Assembly (NCBI RefSeq): GCF_020217425.1
Contig: NZ_CP084091.1
Location: 248,001 to 312,000, forward strand
Direction: 5' to 3'
DNA from: Halomicrobium urmianum
GTDB lineage: Archaea > Halobacteriota > Halobacteria > Halobacteriales > Haloarculaceae
Length of the DNA stretch: 64,000 nt
The position numbers and the translations under genes were made by a program. Below are positions 49,376-58,900 of the stretch, one piece after another (positions within the stretch are counted from its first letter, which is position 1; the number at the start of each line of letters is the position of its first letter). The notes under the pieces are model-generated. The model was given only the letters and a program-made list of their open reading frames with translations. It made no database searches and had not been told where the DNA came from.

Positions 49376-51162
49376 ACGCGCAACGCCTTCTGGCGCTCGT
49401 CGTCGTCGCGTTCCTCGTCGCCGTCGTCGCGGCACAGCCGCTGTACGTCGTCGCTCTCACGCTGTTCGACTACGGGCAGACGCCCCAGGGGTCGTACGCG
49501 ACGATGCAGACGAAAGACACGATTCGGTTCCCCGCAGACGACCCGGCGCAACTGAGTGCGTATACGGCACAGGCAGCGCGGCCGCCGGGGGCGAACGTCT
49601 CATACGATACTGTCGTCCGCGTGCCCGAAGGGGACTGGCAGACTGCTCTCGCAGCGTCGCGCTTGCGAGCCGCGTCGGACGCGATTGTCCTCTACGGCGA
49701 CGCGCCGGTCCCGGACGAGACCAACGGGACTAACGCCGATCGAAGTGTCTCGACGGTCCGGCTCTCGGGGGGCGATCCCGCTCAGACGGCAGCGGAGATC
49801 GCAACCCGCGGCAACGGGAGCGACGAGGTGAGCCCGAACAACGTCCTCATCGTCAGCAGTGAATCACCCCAGTGGGCGCTTCCGGCCGCAGCGTGGAGTG
49901 CGTACAGCGGCGATCCCGTCCTCTATGCGACCGAGGACAGCGTACCGGACGCCACGCAGCGGGCCATCTCGGAGCTGAACGCCTCACACGCCTACGTTCT
50001 CGCCCCGCCGGATCTCGTGGGGGAATCCGCTCTCTCGGAGCTGGACGTCGAGTGGACGCGCATCGCGGGATCGACCCCGCAGGATCACGCCGTCGAGTTC
50101 GCTAAGTACCGTGACGCGTCGCGTGACTTCGGGTGGGGGATCGACGTCCGGGACAAGGTCGGCTACTACAACACGATGCTCGTCAATCCCGAGCAACCGG
50201 CTGACGCCGTCGCGAGTACGAACCTCCAGTGGGGGAAGGCGGGCCCAGTCCTCCTCGTACACGACGACGGGTCGCTCCCGGCAATCACGGAGAACTACCT
50301 CTGGCGGATACAGGCGAGCTGGTTCTCGACGCCGGCAGAGGGGCCGTTCAACCACGTCTTCGTGATGGGCCCACTGGAGGACGTCTCCTGGGTCTCTCAG
50401 GCGCGCAGTGACTACGCCGTCGAGATTACCCCCTATCGGCTACAGGGGGCCGGCATGAGTCCGCTCGACGCCCTCGCTGCGGCGTGGGCCGCGTTCAGCC
50501 TGTTAGGAGCGACGTTCGTCTACGCCCACTCTCGGCGACGCATTCCCGAGATGAACGACTGGACGAAATTAGTGTGGCCGCTGTTCACGCTCCTGCTTGG
50601 ACCGTTCGGGTTCGCGTTCTACTGGCTGTCATACCGCGGCCGAGAAGTCGTCGAACGAGACGGACAGAAACACGTGAAACGCCCGTACTGGCTGCGAGCG
50701 GCCTCCGCCACGGCGATGGGGGTCGCGTTCGCCGCGAGTACGATGATTGCGGTCGCGTTCCTCCTCACGTACTTCGGAATGCCGCTCGTCGCGTTCGAGA
50801 GCCCGGTATTCGCCCTGGGGAGTCCGATGGTCCTCCTCATGGCGATCGTCTACGCGGTCGCGTTCCTCGTGTCGTGGATCGTCTTCCACATCCCGATGCT
50901 CCAGGACTCGCAGGGCCTCGATCAGCGAGGCGCCGCTCAGCGAGGCTTCCTCGCCGTCGGCGTGAGCATGACGAGCGTCTCGGTCGGAATGATGGCGTCG
51001 ATGTGGATCCTGATGATGCTCAACTTACCGATGATGCCCGGTGACGACAACATCCTCTGGTTCGGCGTGATGGTGTTCAGCACCCTGGTCGGGTTCCTCA
51101 TCGCCTGGCCGGTGAACGGACTGCTCGTCCGGCAGAACGTCAAGTCGGGTGGTGCGCTGTGA
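49372..51162 (+). CDS. Membrane protein with CWB2-like external region and DUF4396-like C-terminus
   Basis: 596 residues. An N-terminal signal-anchor is followed by about 350 external residues with CWB2-like repeats (LRAASDAIVLYGDAPVPDE, ALPAAAWSAYSGDPVLYATED), then about six hydrophobic helices; the last part (MTSVSVGMMASMWILMMLNLPMMPGD...WFGVMVFSTLVGFLIAWPVNGLLV) has the Met- and Gly-rich pattern of DUF4396. Met-rich helices hint at metal handling, and the copper genes are close. The stop overlaps the next gene by 4 nt. Confidence 0.7.
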   Translation: MNAQRLLALVVVAFLVAVVAAQPLYVVALTLFDYGQTPQGSYATMQTKDTIRFPADDPAQLSAYTAQAARPPGANVSYDTVVRVPEGDWQTALAASRLRAASDAIVLYGDAPVPDETNGTNADRSVSTVRLSGGDPAQTAAEIATRGNGSDEVSPNNVLIVSSESPQWALPAAAWSAYSGDPVLYATEDSVPDATQRAISELNASHAYVLAPPDLVGESALSELDVEWTRIAGSTPQDHAVEFAKYRDASRDFGWGIDVRDKVGYYNTMLVNPEQPADAVASTNLQWGKAGPVLLVHDDGSLPAITENYLWRIQASWFSTPAEGPFNHVFVMGPLEDVSWVSQARSDYAVEITPYRLQGAGMSPLDALAAAWAAFSLLGATFVYAHSRRRIPEMNDWTKLVWPLFTLLLGPFGFAFYWLSYRGREVVERDGQKHVKRPYWLRAASATAMGVAFAASTMIAVAFLLTYFGMPLVAFESPVFALGSPMVLLMAIVYAVAFLVSWIVFHIPMLQDSQGLDQRGAAQRGFLAVGVSMTSVSVGMMASMWILMMLNLPMMPGDDNILWFGVMVFSTLVGFLIAWPVNGLLVRQNVKSGGAL

Positions 51163-52394
51163 GAGACCAGAGTCGGCGGGAGTTCCTGCGCGACCTCGCG
51201 GCGGTGCCGGCAGCCGCTACGGCTGGCGGAACGGCCCTCGCTCTCGACAGCGGTCTGTTCAGCGGTAGCAGCGACGAGTCAGGCGGTCCAGAGACGGCTG
51301 ACTACGACGAGTGGACGGCGACGACGATGACCGTGCGCCTCGCCGGCGACACCATCTACGAGACCGCCGCCGCCTTCTGCCAGAACGTCTACACCGCGAT
51401 CAACGAGCACACGCGGCCGGGCGCCCTCACCCTCGTCAACGACGAGGTGTTGGAGGCGTCGCTTCCCGGCGTCGCGATGATCCACCACCCGATCGACGGC
51501 GCCGTCCTGCTCACGGGTCGGGACGAACTCCCACAGGCCACCCGGGACGAAATCAGACGCGCACACCCGGAAGGCGTCAGTATGGACGACAACGTTCAGA
51601 TCTATCTCGTCGGGGGTGAACGATACATCAGCGATTCCGTTCGCGCGGAAGTCGAATCGATGGGCATGAACGTCCGCCGGATCGACGGCGAAAACCCGGT
51701 CCGCGTCGCTGCGAACCTCGACCAGTACGTCAGTTCGATGCACGCAAACCACGAGGACGAAGTACTGATCGCCAGCCTCGACGCTCCCGAACGGGCGGTT
51801 CCGGTCCAGTCGTGGAACGCACACGCGGGTGACGGATTCCTCTGGGTCGAGAGCGATTCGGTCCCGGAGGAGACGGCAGAGCAGCTCGCGTCGCGGTACG
51901 ACTACGCCTACATGTACCTGCTCGGCGACGAGGACGCGATCAGTTCATCGGTCGCGCGCGAGCTCAGTACGTACGGCCACGTTACACGGATTCCCGACGC
52001 CGGCAGTCCCTACAGCATCAGTGCGGCGTGGGCCGGCTACAAGGACCTCGGCCGGAACCAGGGCTGGTGGTTCGGTGAATGGGCACGGAACATCGGCTGG
52101 GGGCTCGCCGATCCGGGCCACAACTTCATCTTCGCCAACCCGAACCAGTGGCAGACCGCGCTCCCCGCGAGCGTCGAGAGCCACCGTGGAAAGCACGGCC
52201 CGATGCTCGCCGTTCGCGAGGACGAACTCCCGACGCCGGTCGAGAACTACCTGCGGAAGTTCTTCCGGCCCACCGATGCGGCACCCTACGACAGGAAGTA
52301 CAACCACGGCTGGATCGTTGGGCCGCCCGAGAACGTCAGCCGTGACGTCCAGGCGCAGGTGCACGCCATCCTCGAGGGAGGTGGCCCTTCATGA
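51159..52394 (+). CDS. Tat-exported CWB2-repeat-like protein
   Basis: 411 residues. GTG 51159 overlaps the previous stop. The N-terminus has a twin-arginine signal (QSRREFLRDLAAV...AGGTALAL). The mature part repeats the pattern 'V..AAN....... EVLIAS.DAPERAVPVQSWNAHAGDGFLWVESDSVPEETAEQL', similar in order to the external region of the preceding membrane protein. Likely a cell-surface partner of that protein. Overlaps the next gene by 4 nt. Confidence 0.7.
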   Translation: MRDQSRREFLRDLAAVPAAATAGGTALALDSGLFSGSSDESGGPETADYDEWTATTMTVRLAGDTIYETAAAFCQNVYTAINEHTRPGALTLVNDEVLEASLPGVAMIHHPIDGAVLLTGRDELPQATRDEIRRAHPEGVSMDDNVQIYLVGGERYISDSVRAEVESMGMNVRRIDGENPVRVAANLDQYVSSMHANHEDEVLIASLDAPERAVPVQSWNAHAGDGFLWVESDSVPEETAEQLASRYDYAYMYLLGDEDAISSSVARELSTYGHVTRIPDAGSPYSISAAWAGYKDLGRNQGWWFGEWARNIGWGLADPGHNFIFANPNQWQTALPASVESHRGKHGPMLAVREDELPTPVENYLRKFFRPTDAAPYDRKYNHGWIVGPPENVSRDVQAQVHAILEGGGPS

Positions 52395-52858
52395 GACGTG
52401 TCGTCGCCCGCTACGACGACCCGGACGACGCCGCCACGGCCGAGAGTGACGTCGGAGACGACTTCGAGACAGAGCGGCCGGATATCGAGAACCCGTTCTT
52501 CGACCCGTCGTCACGGCCGCCCGAGTCGCGTGGCCTCCTCTGGGGCAGTCTAATCGGTGGGGTAATCGGCAGTGCAGTTCTGTTGGCGATGGCACTCGAC
52601 ATGATCTGGTTCCCGCGGCTGAGTCCGCTTCTAACTGCAGGTCGTCTCGCACTGGTCACCTTCGGACTCATCGTCGGCGCTGCTGTTGGTGGGTTTATCG
52701 GCGGAGTCTGGGGGACACTACAGGAGATTCCGGATTCCGATGGTCCCCGCGTCGAAGTACGGGTCCCCGACGCCAAGGCCGACGAGGTCAAAGAGCGCCT
52801 CCGCGATAGCGGGGCGACGGCAGTCGACGATGCAGTAACGAAACACGGGGCGGAATGA
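52391..52858 (+). CDS. Glycine-zipper membrane protein
   Basis: 155 residues. Central Gly-rich helices (LLWGSLIGGVIGSAVLLAMAL and FGLIVGAAVGGFIGGVWG) lie between an acidic N-terminus and a small C-terminal alpha/beta tail (VEVRVPDAKADEVKERLRDSGATAVDDA). Third gene of a coupled operon. No family name recognised. Confidence 0.65.
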   Translation: MRRVVARYDDPDDAATAESDVGDDFETERPDIENPFFDPSSRPPESRGLLWGSLIGGVIGSAVLLAMALDMIWFPRLSPLLTAGRLALVTFGLIVGAAVGGFIGGVWGTLQEIPDSDGPRVEVRVPDAKADEVKERLRDSGATAVDDAVTKHGAE

Positions 52859-52938
52859 TTACAGTAGAGTAAGTTCTTGATTTTCAGAGAACGGGAATAG
52901 GGCAGGTGTCTTTGTATGTCGCGCTTTCACCTGTCAGT

Positions 52939-53178
52939 ATGCTCAATCGGGTTCTTTCCAAAACCCCACATCAGGCCCGCAATCGGGCAATCGTCAAGAC
53001 TGTCGGGTACCGATTCTTGATGGTCCTGATCACGATCGGGGTGGCATGGTTCGTCGTGGGCGATGTGAGTCAGGCACTCAACATCGGAATCATCGCTAAT
53101 ATCGTCAAGACCGGTACCTATTACACGTACGAACGACTGTGGGATCGAATTACGTGGGGAGTGGCGGCTGATCAATAG
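52939..53178 (+). CDS. DUF2061-like small membrane protein
   Basis: 79 residues: RNRAIVKTVGYRFLMVLITIGVAWFVVGD...IGIIANIVKTGTYYTYERLWDRITWG matches the DUF2061 pattern of two helices with a conserved K..Y/R..W motif. ATG 52939 places the start at MLNRVLSK. Function of the family is unknown. Confidence 0.75.
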   Translation: MLNRVLSKTPHQARNRAIVKTVGYRFLMVLITIGVAWFVVGDVSQALNIGIIANIVKTGTYYTYERLWDRITWGVAADQ

Positions 53179-53327
53179 CTCCGTACAGCAACCCGAACGG
53201 CTGTCGATCTGACACCCGATCATTACACCGGCGATACGCTCACAGATCGAATACTCCGTTAGTTGCGAGTATCTCCGCGGGTGAGATTGTGTCTGCTGGC
53301 GTTCGGTCAGTACAGGGTACCGGATCA

Positions 53328-53525
53328 TCACTCAGCGTGGGATTGGCTTGATGACTCGTGAGGGTCTAATTCTTCGATAACTTCGAATTCTGTCGATCCA
53401 CATTCACAGGTATCCAATCCCATTATTTGCAGTTCCCCGTCCGGCCACTGGAGGGCAGTGTATCCCTCGTTGCATGCGACACAGATCACAGGTACCCGTT
53501 CCACGTCATTTCGGTGAACCATCAC
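53328..53525 (-). CDS. Small zinc-binding protein
   Basis: 65 residues with CVAC and CECG pairs, a short beta-rich zinc ribbon. The start (ATG 53525 or the next codon, also ATG) lies close behind two AGTGA/TCACT-type repeats that probably regulate it. Function unknown. Confidence 0.6.
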   Translation of the reverse strand: MMVHRNDVERVPVICVACNEGYTALQWPDGELQIMGLDTCECGSTEFEVIEELDPHESSSQSHAE

Positions 53526-53532
53526 CTATCTG

Positions 53533-53572
53533 AGTGAGGACTCACTTCCACTATGAGTGATTTCCTCTCACT
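53533..53572. promoter_or_regulatory. Two AGTGA/TCACT inverted repeats
   Basis: AGTGAG-GA-CTCACT (53533-53546) and AGTGA-N7-TCACT (53556-53572), about 7 nt upstream of the small zinc-protein start. Shared half-sites suggest a cooperative operator. Confidence 0.5.
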
Positions 53573-53746
53573 AACCTGTGAACTGATTGCTCTATATGTG
53601 TCTTGGTTAGTCAGTACAGGTGATCCATGTAACGCTACGGACCGCTATTTCTCCTACATCCGCTGCGGTGTGCCCCAACGAGCTTCCACCGGGATCTGGT
53701 CATATCTCGCAATCTCAGGGAGCAGGACGAACTTCTTGTGAAGGAG

Positions 53747-54016
53747 TTATGATTCGATCTTTTCCACGACTTGTTCGGCTTGTTCGATGGCATCATCCTC
53801 GTCGGAAGCTGCACTGGCGGGAATGAGGATGCTTTGGATCTCCCAGTCGGAGTCGTCTCCTCCTTCTTGATGGCCTGTGCGAACCTCTGTGCCTTCTACA
53901 ACGGAAGTTGCGGCATTTTCCGCCCAGTCGGGGTTCCTGATAGTATCAAACGCGTCAGGGTCGTTGAACCTGACGTGGTAGTAGTCGTCAGTAACCTCTG
54001 TAATAGACGGCGGCAT
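53747..54016 (-). CDS. Small acidic protein of unknown function
   Basis: 89 residues, strongly acidic; a beta-rich first part (ITEVTDDYYHVRFNDPDAFDTIRNPDWAE) and a C-terminal helix (AIEQAEQVVEKIES). No motif recognised. Good haloarchaeal composition supports it as a gene. Confidence 0.6.
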   Translation of the reverse strand: MPPSITEVTDDYYHVRFNDPDAFDTIRNPDWAENAATSVVEGTEVRTGHQEGGDDSDWEIQSILIPASAASDEDDAIEQAEQVVEKIES

Positions 54017-54283
54017 GGGGAGAAGTACTAATGGCGGCAGGAAAAGTCATAGCCTGGCATACGCAACCTATTACGGCTTCGACTTGAAACGTTCTCAGAA
54101 TTGAGGAGTATAACCCCAAGCCGGCTTAGCCCTCCACACTACTGCGTAAATTGGATTTTCCGGTTTCTGGCCCGCAGATGCAAGCCGTAGAGTCTCTGAC
54201 GTGTGAGTACTTACCTAACGTGGGCCGCAGCAAGCCCGACTAATCGTATCGTCCTTCGACTAACGACACAACTCTTAGAACCC

Positions 54284-55432
54284 ATGTCACAACGCAACCA
54301 GAACCAGGGCCGAGGCGGACAGCACGGACACCAGCAAGGCGGACAACAGCACGGCCAATCTCGTGGTGGTCATCACTCCGCCCAGAGTCAGCAGCGCGAT
54401 CAGCAGGGCCAGTTTACCGGCCACCAAGGCCAGCAGCAGGGCGGTCGTCAAGGTGGCCAGCAACAACGCGGCGGCCAACAAGGCGGCCAGCGTGGAAGCC
54501 AGCAGGGCCGCTCGCGCGGTGGTCACCATTCTGCACAATCACAGCAGCGCGACCAGCACGGGCAGTTCATGGGCCACCAGGGCCAGCAGGGCAGTCGTCA
54601 GCGTGGTCAGCAGCGAGGGGGGCAACAACACCACCAGCAGGGCGGTCAGCAAGGCCAGCAGTTCGGTGGCCAGCAGGGTCGATCCCGCGGTGGGCAACAT
54701 TCAGCGCAGAGTCAGCAGCGCGACCAGCAGGGCCAGTTCACCGGCCACCAGGGTGGTCAGCAGCAACACCAGCAAGGCGGCCAGCAGCGCCAGCAGGGCG
54801 GACATCAGCAACAGGGCGGTAGATCAGGAGGTCAACAAGGCCGAGGTGCTGATCAGGGAGCGCAGGACCGCCGCCATTCCCAGCAGTTCCGCCAAGAACA
54901 CCGGCAGATCGCCCAGCAACTCCCGCGCGACGAATCTGGCCAGTTCATGTCGCCCAACCAGCAAGGCCGTCAGCAGAGTCACCAACAGCAGGGCCAGCAG
55001 TACGGCCAACAGCAGGGCCAGCAAGGCCAACAGCGGCAGTTCGGTGGCCAACAGGGTCATTCGATGGGCGACCAGCAGCAGGGTGGCCGCCAGCAGCATC
55101 AGCAGGGCGGTCGTCAGCAGCAGGGTCAGCGCGGTGGACAGCAACACGGTAGTCACCAGAGTCAGGGTCAGTCGGGCGGCCAGCAGTATCAGCAGCAAGG
55201 CGGGCAGAACTCCCAGGAGGCGCAGCGACTCCGCGAGCAGTACCCAACCTTCTGGACCGAGGACACGGACCAGCCAGCCCAGCAGATGCCCAGCGACGAG
55301 GAGATCGACAAGATGGAAGAGATTCAGGTCCAGCAGGGCGACTATGACGACAAGCGTGAGACGCCAGCGTTCGCCCAAGAACACGCCGAGGCGATGCGTG
55401 GCCGCGACCGGGGGAGCTATAATCGAGAGTAA
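54284..55432 (+). CDS. Gln/Gly-rich repeat protein, probably disordered
   Basis: 382 residues, about half Gln and Gly, with few acidic residues until the last 70. A module GGHHSAQSQQRDQQGQF.GHQG occurs three times (about residues 26, 83 and 142) and a divergent PRDESGQFMSPNQQG once, separated by Gln/Gly linkers. The module 'SAQ..QRD..GQF..HQG' recalls KGG/GsiB-type stress repeats. The C-terminus is ordinary acidic sequence with a short helix (TDQPAQQMPSDEEIDKMEEIQVQ). ATG 54284 begins the low-complexity run. A neutral, Gln-rich protein is exceptional in a salt-in cell and could phase-separate. Confidence 0.75.
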   Translation: MSQRNQNQGRGGQHGHQQGGQQHGQSRGGHHSAQSQQRDQQGQFTGHQGQQQGGRQGGQQQRGGQQGGQRGSQQGRSRGGHHSAQSQQRDQHGQFMGHQGQQGSRQRGQQRGGQQHHQQGGQQGQQFGGQQGRSRGGQHSAQSQQRDQQGQFTGHQGGQQQHQQGGQQRQQGGHQQQGGRSGGQQGRGADQGAQDRRHSQQFRQEHRQIAQQLPRDESGQFMSPNQQGRQQSHQQQGQQYGQQQGQQGQQRQFGGQQGHSMGDQQQGGRQQHQQGGRQQQGQRGGQQHGSHQSQGQSGGQQYQQQGGQNSQEAQRLREQYPTFWTEDTDQPAQQMPSDEEIDKMEEIQVQQGDYDDKRETPAFAQEHAEAMRGRDRGSYNRE

Positions 55433-56050
55433 CGCCTATCCTTCCCTAGCAGTCGCATAGGGACTTCTCTGGGTGAGACGGATCGGCCCCCGCCCCCAAT
55501 TACGGCCCATGGCTGTGAAGGCGATGGCCGGGATGAAGCTGTGCCCCGAACGCCGTGGCACGCAGTTGCCGTCCACAACGGAACCAGTGCTGGTAGGGAT
55601 TGAGGCTGCCGGACGGGATTGCTAGCTGCACCGATGGTGGACGACATCGAATCTATCAGGGATGGCACGAATAGCTGTTGCGACTACATAGCTACCAGAT
55701 CACAGTTAGAGGCGGGTAAGACTTATCCACAAGTCTTCTCCTTGATAATGAGCAGGAGCCGTGTAGCCGCAGTTGCGGTATAAGACCTCAATAACGCCGG
55801 AAACAAAGGTTCTGATACGACGTGTTTAGTTATCTCCAATTGAAACGAAGGGATTTGGAGCGTGTGACACACCAGAATGGTAACCCCTTCATTAGTTTTG
55901 ATTGGTGGTGAACACTTATCTTTGTGCCTGTAATCATACTACCCCCAGTCAATGCAAAGCAAACATGTACCACCCAGTGACGTACGGGTCTGAATCGGCT
56001 GTACAGAGTAGCGAAGCAACTTTACCGGTGGCCTATATAAAAATTTTAGT
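55433..56050. other. Gene-poor stretch
   Basis: No supported gene in about 620 bp. Short frames lack promoters and have non-haloarchaeal composition. Confidence 0.4.
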
Positions 56051-56605
56051 ATGTCATCTCAAGAGGTACAGCTCCGAAGTACAGTTGCGGGGTTCACGGC
56101 GGAGGGACGGCTCCACACGCTGAGCGTGTGGTTCATTCTCGCGTTGCGACTCATGATGGGATTGGCATTCTTCCAGAGTGGTCTCGATAAGGTGCTGTCC
56201 GGGAGTTTCAGCGCGTCAGGATACTTGCAGAACGCGCCGCCAGCTAACGGGAGTCCCGTGGCCGATCTCTTCGTTACGATGGGCAACACCGCGTGGTTCG
56301 TTGACTTCGTGAATATTGCTGTCCCGTGGGGTGAGGTTCTCATCGGATTGGGTCTCCTGTTTGGCGCACTAACGCGCCTGGCCGCGTTCTGGGGCGCATT
56401 TATGATGCTGATGTTCTACTTGGGGAACTGGGATATCGCCCATGGCTACATTAACGGCGACTTCGCGTACATGCTTGTGTTCCTCTCAGTCGGCGCCTTC
56501 GGTGCTGGCCGTATTCTCGGACTCGACGCGTTCATCGAACAGTACGAAGTCGGCGGGCAACCGCTCGTCGAGCGATATCCGTGGACTCGGTATCTCCTTG
56601 GGTAA
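56051..56605 (+). CDS. DoxX/DoxD-family membrane protein
   Basis: 184 residues, four helices, with the family pattern LALRLMMGLAFFQSGLDKVLSG, PWGEVLIGLGLLFGALTRLAAFWGAFMMLMFYL and DFAYMLVFLSVGAFGAGRILGLDAFIE. DoxX-type proteins are membrane subunits linked to thiosulfate or quinone redox work. A TATA-like CTTTACC about 30 nt before ATG 56051 is the better-placed box; a stronger CTATATAAAA lies only 12-18 nt upstream. Confidence 0.85.
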   Translation: MSSQEVQLRSTVAGFTAEGRLHTLSVWFILALRLMMGLAFFQSGLDKVLSGSFSASGYLQNAPPANGSPVADLFVTMGNTAWFVDFVNIAVPWGEVLIGLGLLFGALTRLAAFWGAFMMLMFYLGNWDIAHGYINGDFAYMLVFLSVGAFGAGRILGLDAFIEQYEVGGQPLVERYPWTRYLLG

Positions 56606-56774
56606 CGTCGTCCTGAACTTCTCTGAGCCTGTTTTGAAACGAGTGTCGATGCTAACTATGCTAGCGCATTACTCCAGGTATTCCAGCAGTTCTGCTCTGC
56701 AAGTAGCGAACTCGGTCTGCTCAGTACCGTTGGTGCTTGTAACGGTTCATTCTCTTCTTGCAGGAGTGAAGGAA

Positions 56775-57011
56775 CTACTCCTCAGACACGAAGTACACGC
56801 GGAACTTATCTCCGCACTCGTGACAGTTGACCCAGACCGACCCATCGGCGCTACTCTCCCCTGAGACGATAGATGCATCCTCGGGGATTACGGCGACTGC
56901 GTTGGTTTCGCACTCGGGACAGTTGACTATCCGGCCTTTCGGGCGGACTGAGTCGTTGGTTTCCTCATCCATCGTTTGGTATCGCTCCGAGAATTCCGAG
57001 CCGGTCATCAC
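56775..57011 (-). CDS. Small zinc-ribbon protein
   Basis: 78 residues with CPECETNAVAVI and CHECGDKFRVYF, a single zinc ribbon. Several ATGs (57011, 57008, 56972) are possible. No function suggested by neighbours. Confidence 0.6.
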   Translation of the reverse strand: MMTGSEFSERYQTMDEETNDSVRPKGRIVNCPECETNAVAVIPEDASIVSGESSADGSVWVNCHECGDKFRVYFVSEE

Positions 57012-57121
57012 GGCCCGCAGTAGACCAGCCTACTAAAGTGTATTGTGAGGATGGTAGGTGACGCACCTGTTATTCTGGAAACGCCAACACTCCCTCTGAC
57101 CCGCAGAGTTCCATTGCACAT

Positions 57122-58654
57122 CTAAGTAACAGAATCAGTCACTGCTGGGAGAGAGAACAAGAACGTCGATCCTTCACCAAATTCGGACTCGACCCATATC
57201 TCCCCACCGTGACGTTCGACGATACGTTCGCAGACTGCGAGACCAATTCCAGTGCCTGCATAATCCCTGTCGCCGTGCAACCCCTCAAAGACCTCAAATA
57301 TCTGTTCTTGATCGTCTATATCTATACCAATCCCGTGGTCAGCGACAGAGACTATCCATTCTTCGCCGTCCCGTTCAGCAGAGACATGTACCTGCGGTGG
57401 CTCCTCACCACTGAATTTGATTGCGTTCGACAATAGGTTCTGGAACACTTGTCGTAGCTGGTTTGCATCTCCTTTGACGCAAGGAAGCTCATCTGCGGTT
57501 ACGTCGGCCTCGCTCTCTTCGATCGCTACCTGTAAGTCCTCACAGACGTCGTCGAAAACCCCAGCGAGATTGACTGGTTCCAAATCATCGCCCATCGTCT
57601 CGACTCGGGAATACTGAAGTAGTCCGTCGATCATCGAACGCATGCGTTCGGCTCCGTCTACAGCGTACTCGAAGAGTTCCTCGCCCTCCTCATCGAGTTC
57701 ATCCCCGTATCGGCGTTCGATGAGCTGGAGATAGGTAGACACCATCCGCAGAGGTTCTTGCAGGTCGTGCGAGGCGGCATAGGCAAATTGCTCCAAGCGC
57801 TCGTTTGATTCCTCGAGGTCAGAAACTAACTGCTCGAGTTTGTCCTCGTACTGCTTGCGTTCAGTGATGTCTTGGGACATCACCAAACCGGCATACACGT
57901 TTCCGTCGTCGTCGGTCAGCGGATGCGTACGGAACTCGAACACACGTCCCTGCACCGTCAACTCGAACGAGGTCGGCTCGCCGGCAAGCGTTGTGCGATA
58001 GTTCGATTCGAGAGTTTCCAGAGCCTCGCCCGAATATACGTCCTGTACCCGCTCGCCCTGAAGATCTGCGGCGTCGAAATCGAGCGGCTCGAAGCCTTGT
58101 CCTGCGACGATCGTGTGGCGTAATTCGTCGTCTACAAGCGCGACTGCACCATTCGGGAAGTTCTCCGCCAGCGTGCGGTATCGTTGCTCGGATTCTTCGA
58201 GTTCCGCCTGTGTCTCTTGGAGTTCCTGGTTACGCTCTTTGAGCGTGTGTGCGCGTGTTTTGGCCCGGGCATCATGTCTGCCTGCACCAACGCCAGCGAC
58301 GGCAGCAAGTGCCGGCAGGATGAGGAAATTGTGGGCTGGATCGTTCAAATCGGCAACGAGTGCGATGAAGACAAGAATACCAACCATCACCCCGACTGCA
58401 CGGAAACACCAAATGGCGACGGTATCGAAGAATTTGGGCCGGATATCGGCCTGCGGGAGACGGTAGCCCACATAGATGAGAATGATTCCAGCCCCACCCA
58501 TTAGAATAGAGACGATCAGTTCTTCCACAAATGGTGTTGGCCTCTGCATCCCCACTAACGGCCACACAACACTCAGTAGGATGTACACGCTTCCGAGGCC
58601 AAGGATAGCGCGTCGCCCGCCGATATCTGAAAGAATGCCAGCCAAGGGCTTCAT
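57122..58654 (-). CDS. Membrane PAS sensor histidine kinase
   Basis: About 510 residues: four hydrophobic helices (to about 125), coiled coil, PAS domain (about 150-265), HisKA with phospho-acceptor in AYAASHDLQEPLRM, and HATPase with NLLSNAIKFSG, VADHGIGIDIDDQEQIFEVF and GTGIGLAVCERIV. ATG 58654 (MKPLAGILSD) is preferred to 58714. Four response-type genes lie within 5 kb downstream on the other strand; the cognate regulator is not certain. Confidence 0.9.
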   Translation of the reverse strand: MKPLAGILSDIGGRRAILGLGSVYILLSVVWPLVGMQRPTPFVEELIVSILMGGAGIILIYVGYRLPQADIRPKFFDTVAIWCFRAVGVMVGILVFIALVADLNDPAHNFLILPALAAVAGVGAGRHDARAKTRAHTLKERNQELQETQAELEESEQRYRTLAENFPNGAVALVDDELRHTIVAGQGFEPLDFDAADLQGERVQDVYSGEALETLESNYRTTLAGEPTSFELTVQGRVFEFRTHPLTDDDGNVYAGLVMSQDITERKQYEDKLEQLVSDLEESNERLEQFAYAASHDLQEPLRMVSTYLQLIERRYGDELDEEGEELFEYAVDGAERMRSMIDGLLQYSRVETMGDDLEPVNLAGVFDDVCEDLQVAIEESEADVTADELPCVKGDANQLRQVFQNLLSNAIKFSGEEPPQVHVSAERDGEEWIVSVADHGIGIDIDDQEQIFEVFEGLHGDRDYAGTGIGLAVCERIVERHGGEIWVESEFGEGSTFLFSLPAVTDSVT

Positions 58655-58900
58655 CGCAGGATAGGAATAGTGCCAGTCAGTTATCGTTGCTGAACCCACC
58701 TTCAACAAATCCACTTACTCAGTGGTAGAGACTTGCCAGAGATGTTGTTTGCTGAGTGTAGAGGTACTCACCCTCTCTAGTTGCTTACGCCAGCGAATCT
58801 GCACATCCATCGAGAGGCTATTTTTACCATAGGGTGGCTGAGACAGTAGACTCGGGAGCGAGGATTGTTAGTGGTGGAAAGCATACTTGTACCTGCTCCT

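Noticed and set aside
54284-55230. Short direct repeats that could suggest a CRISPR or satellite array
   Set aside because: Units are in frame with a single open reading frame, spacing is irregular and there are no unique spacers.
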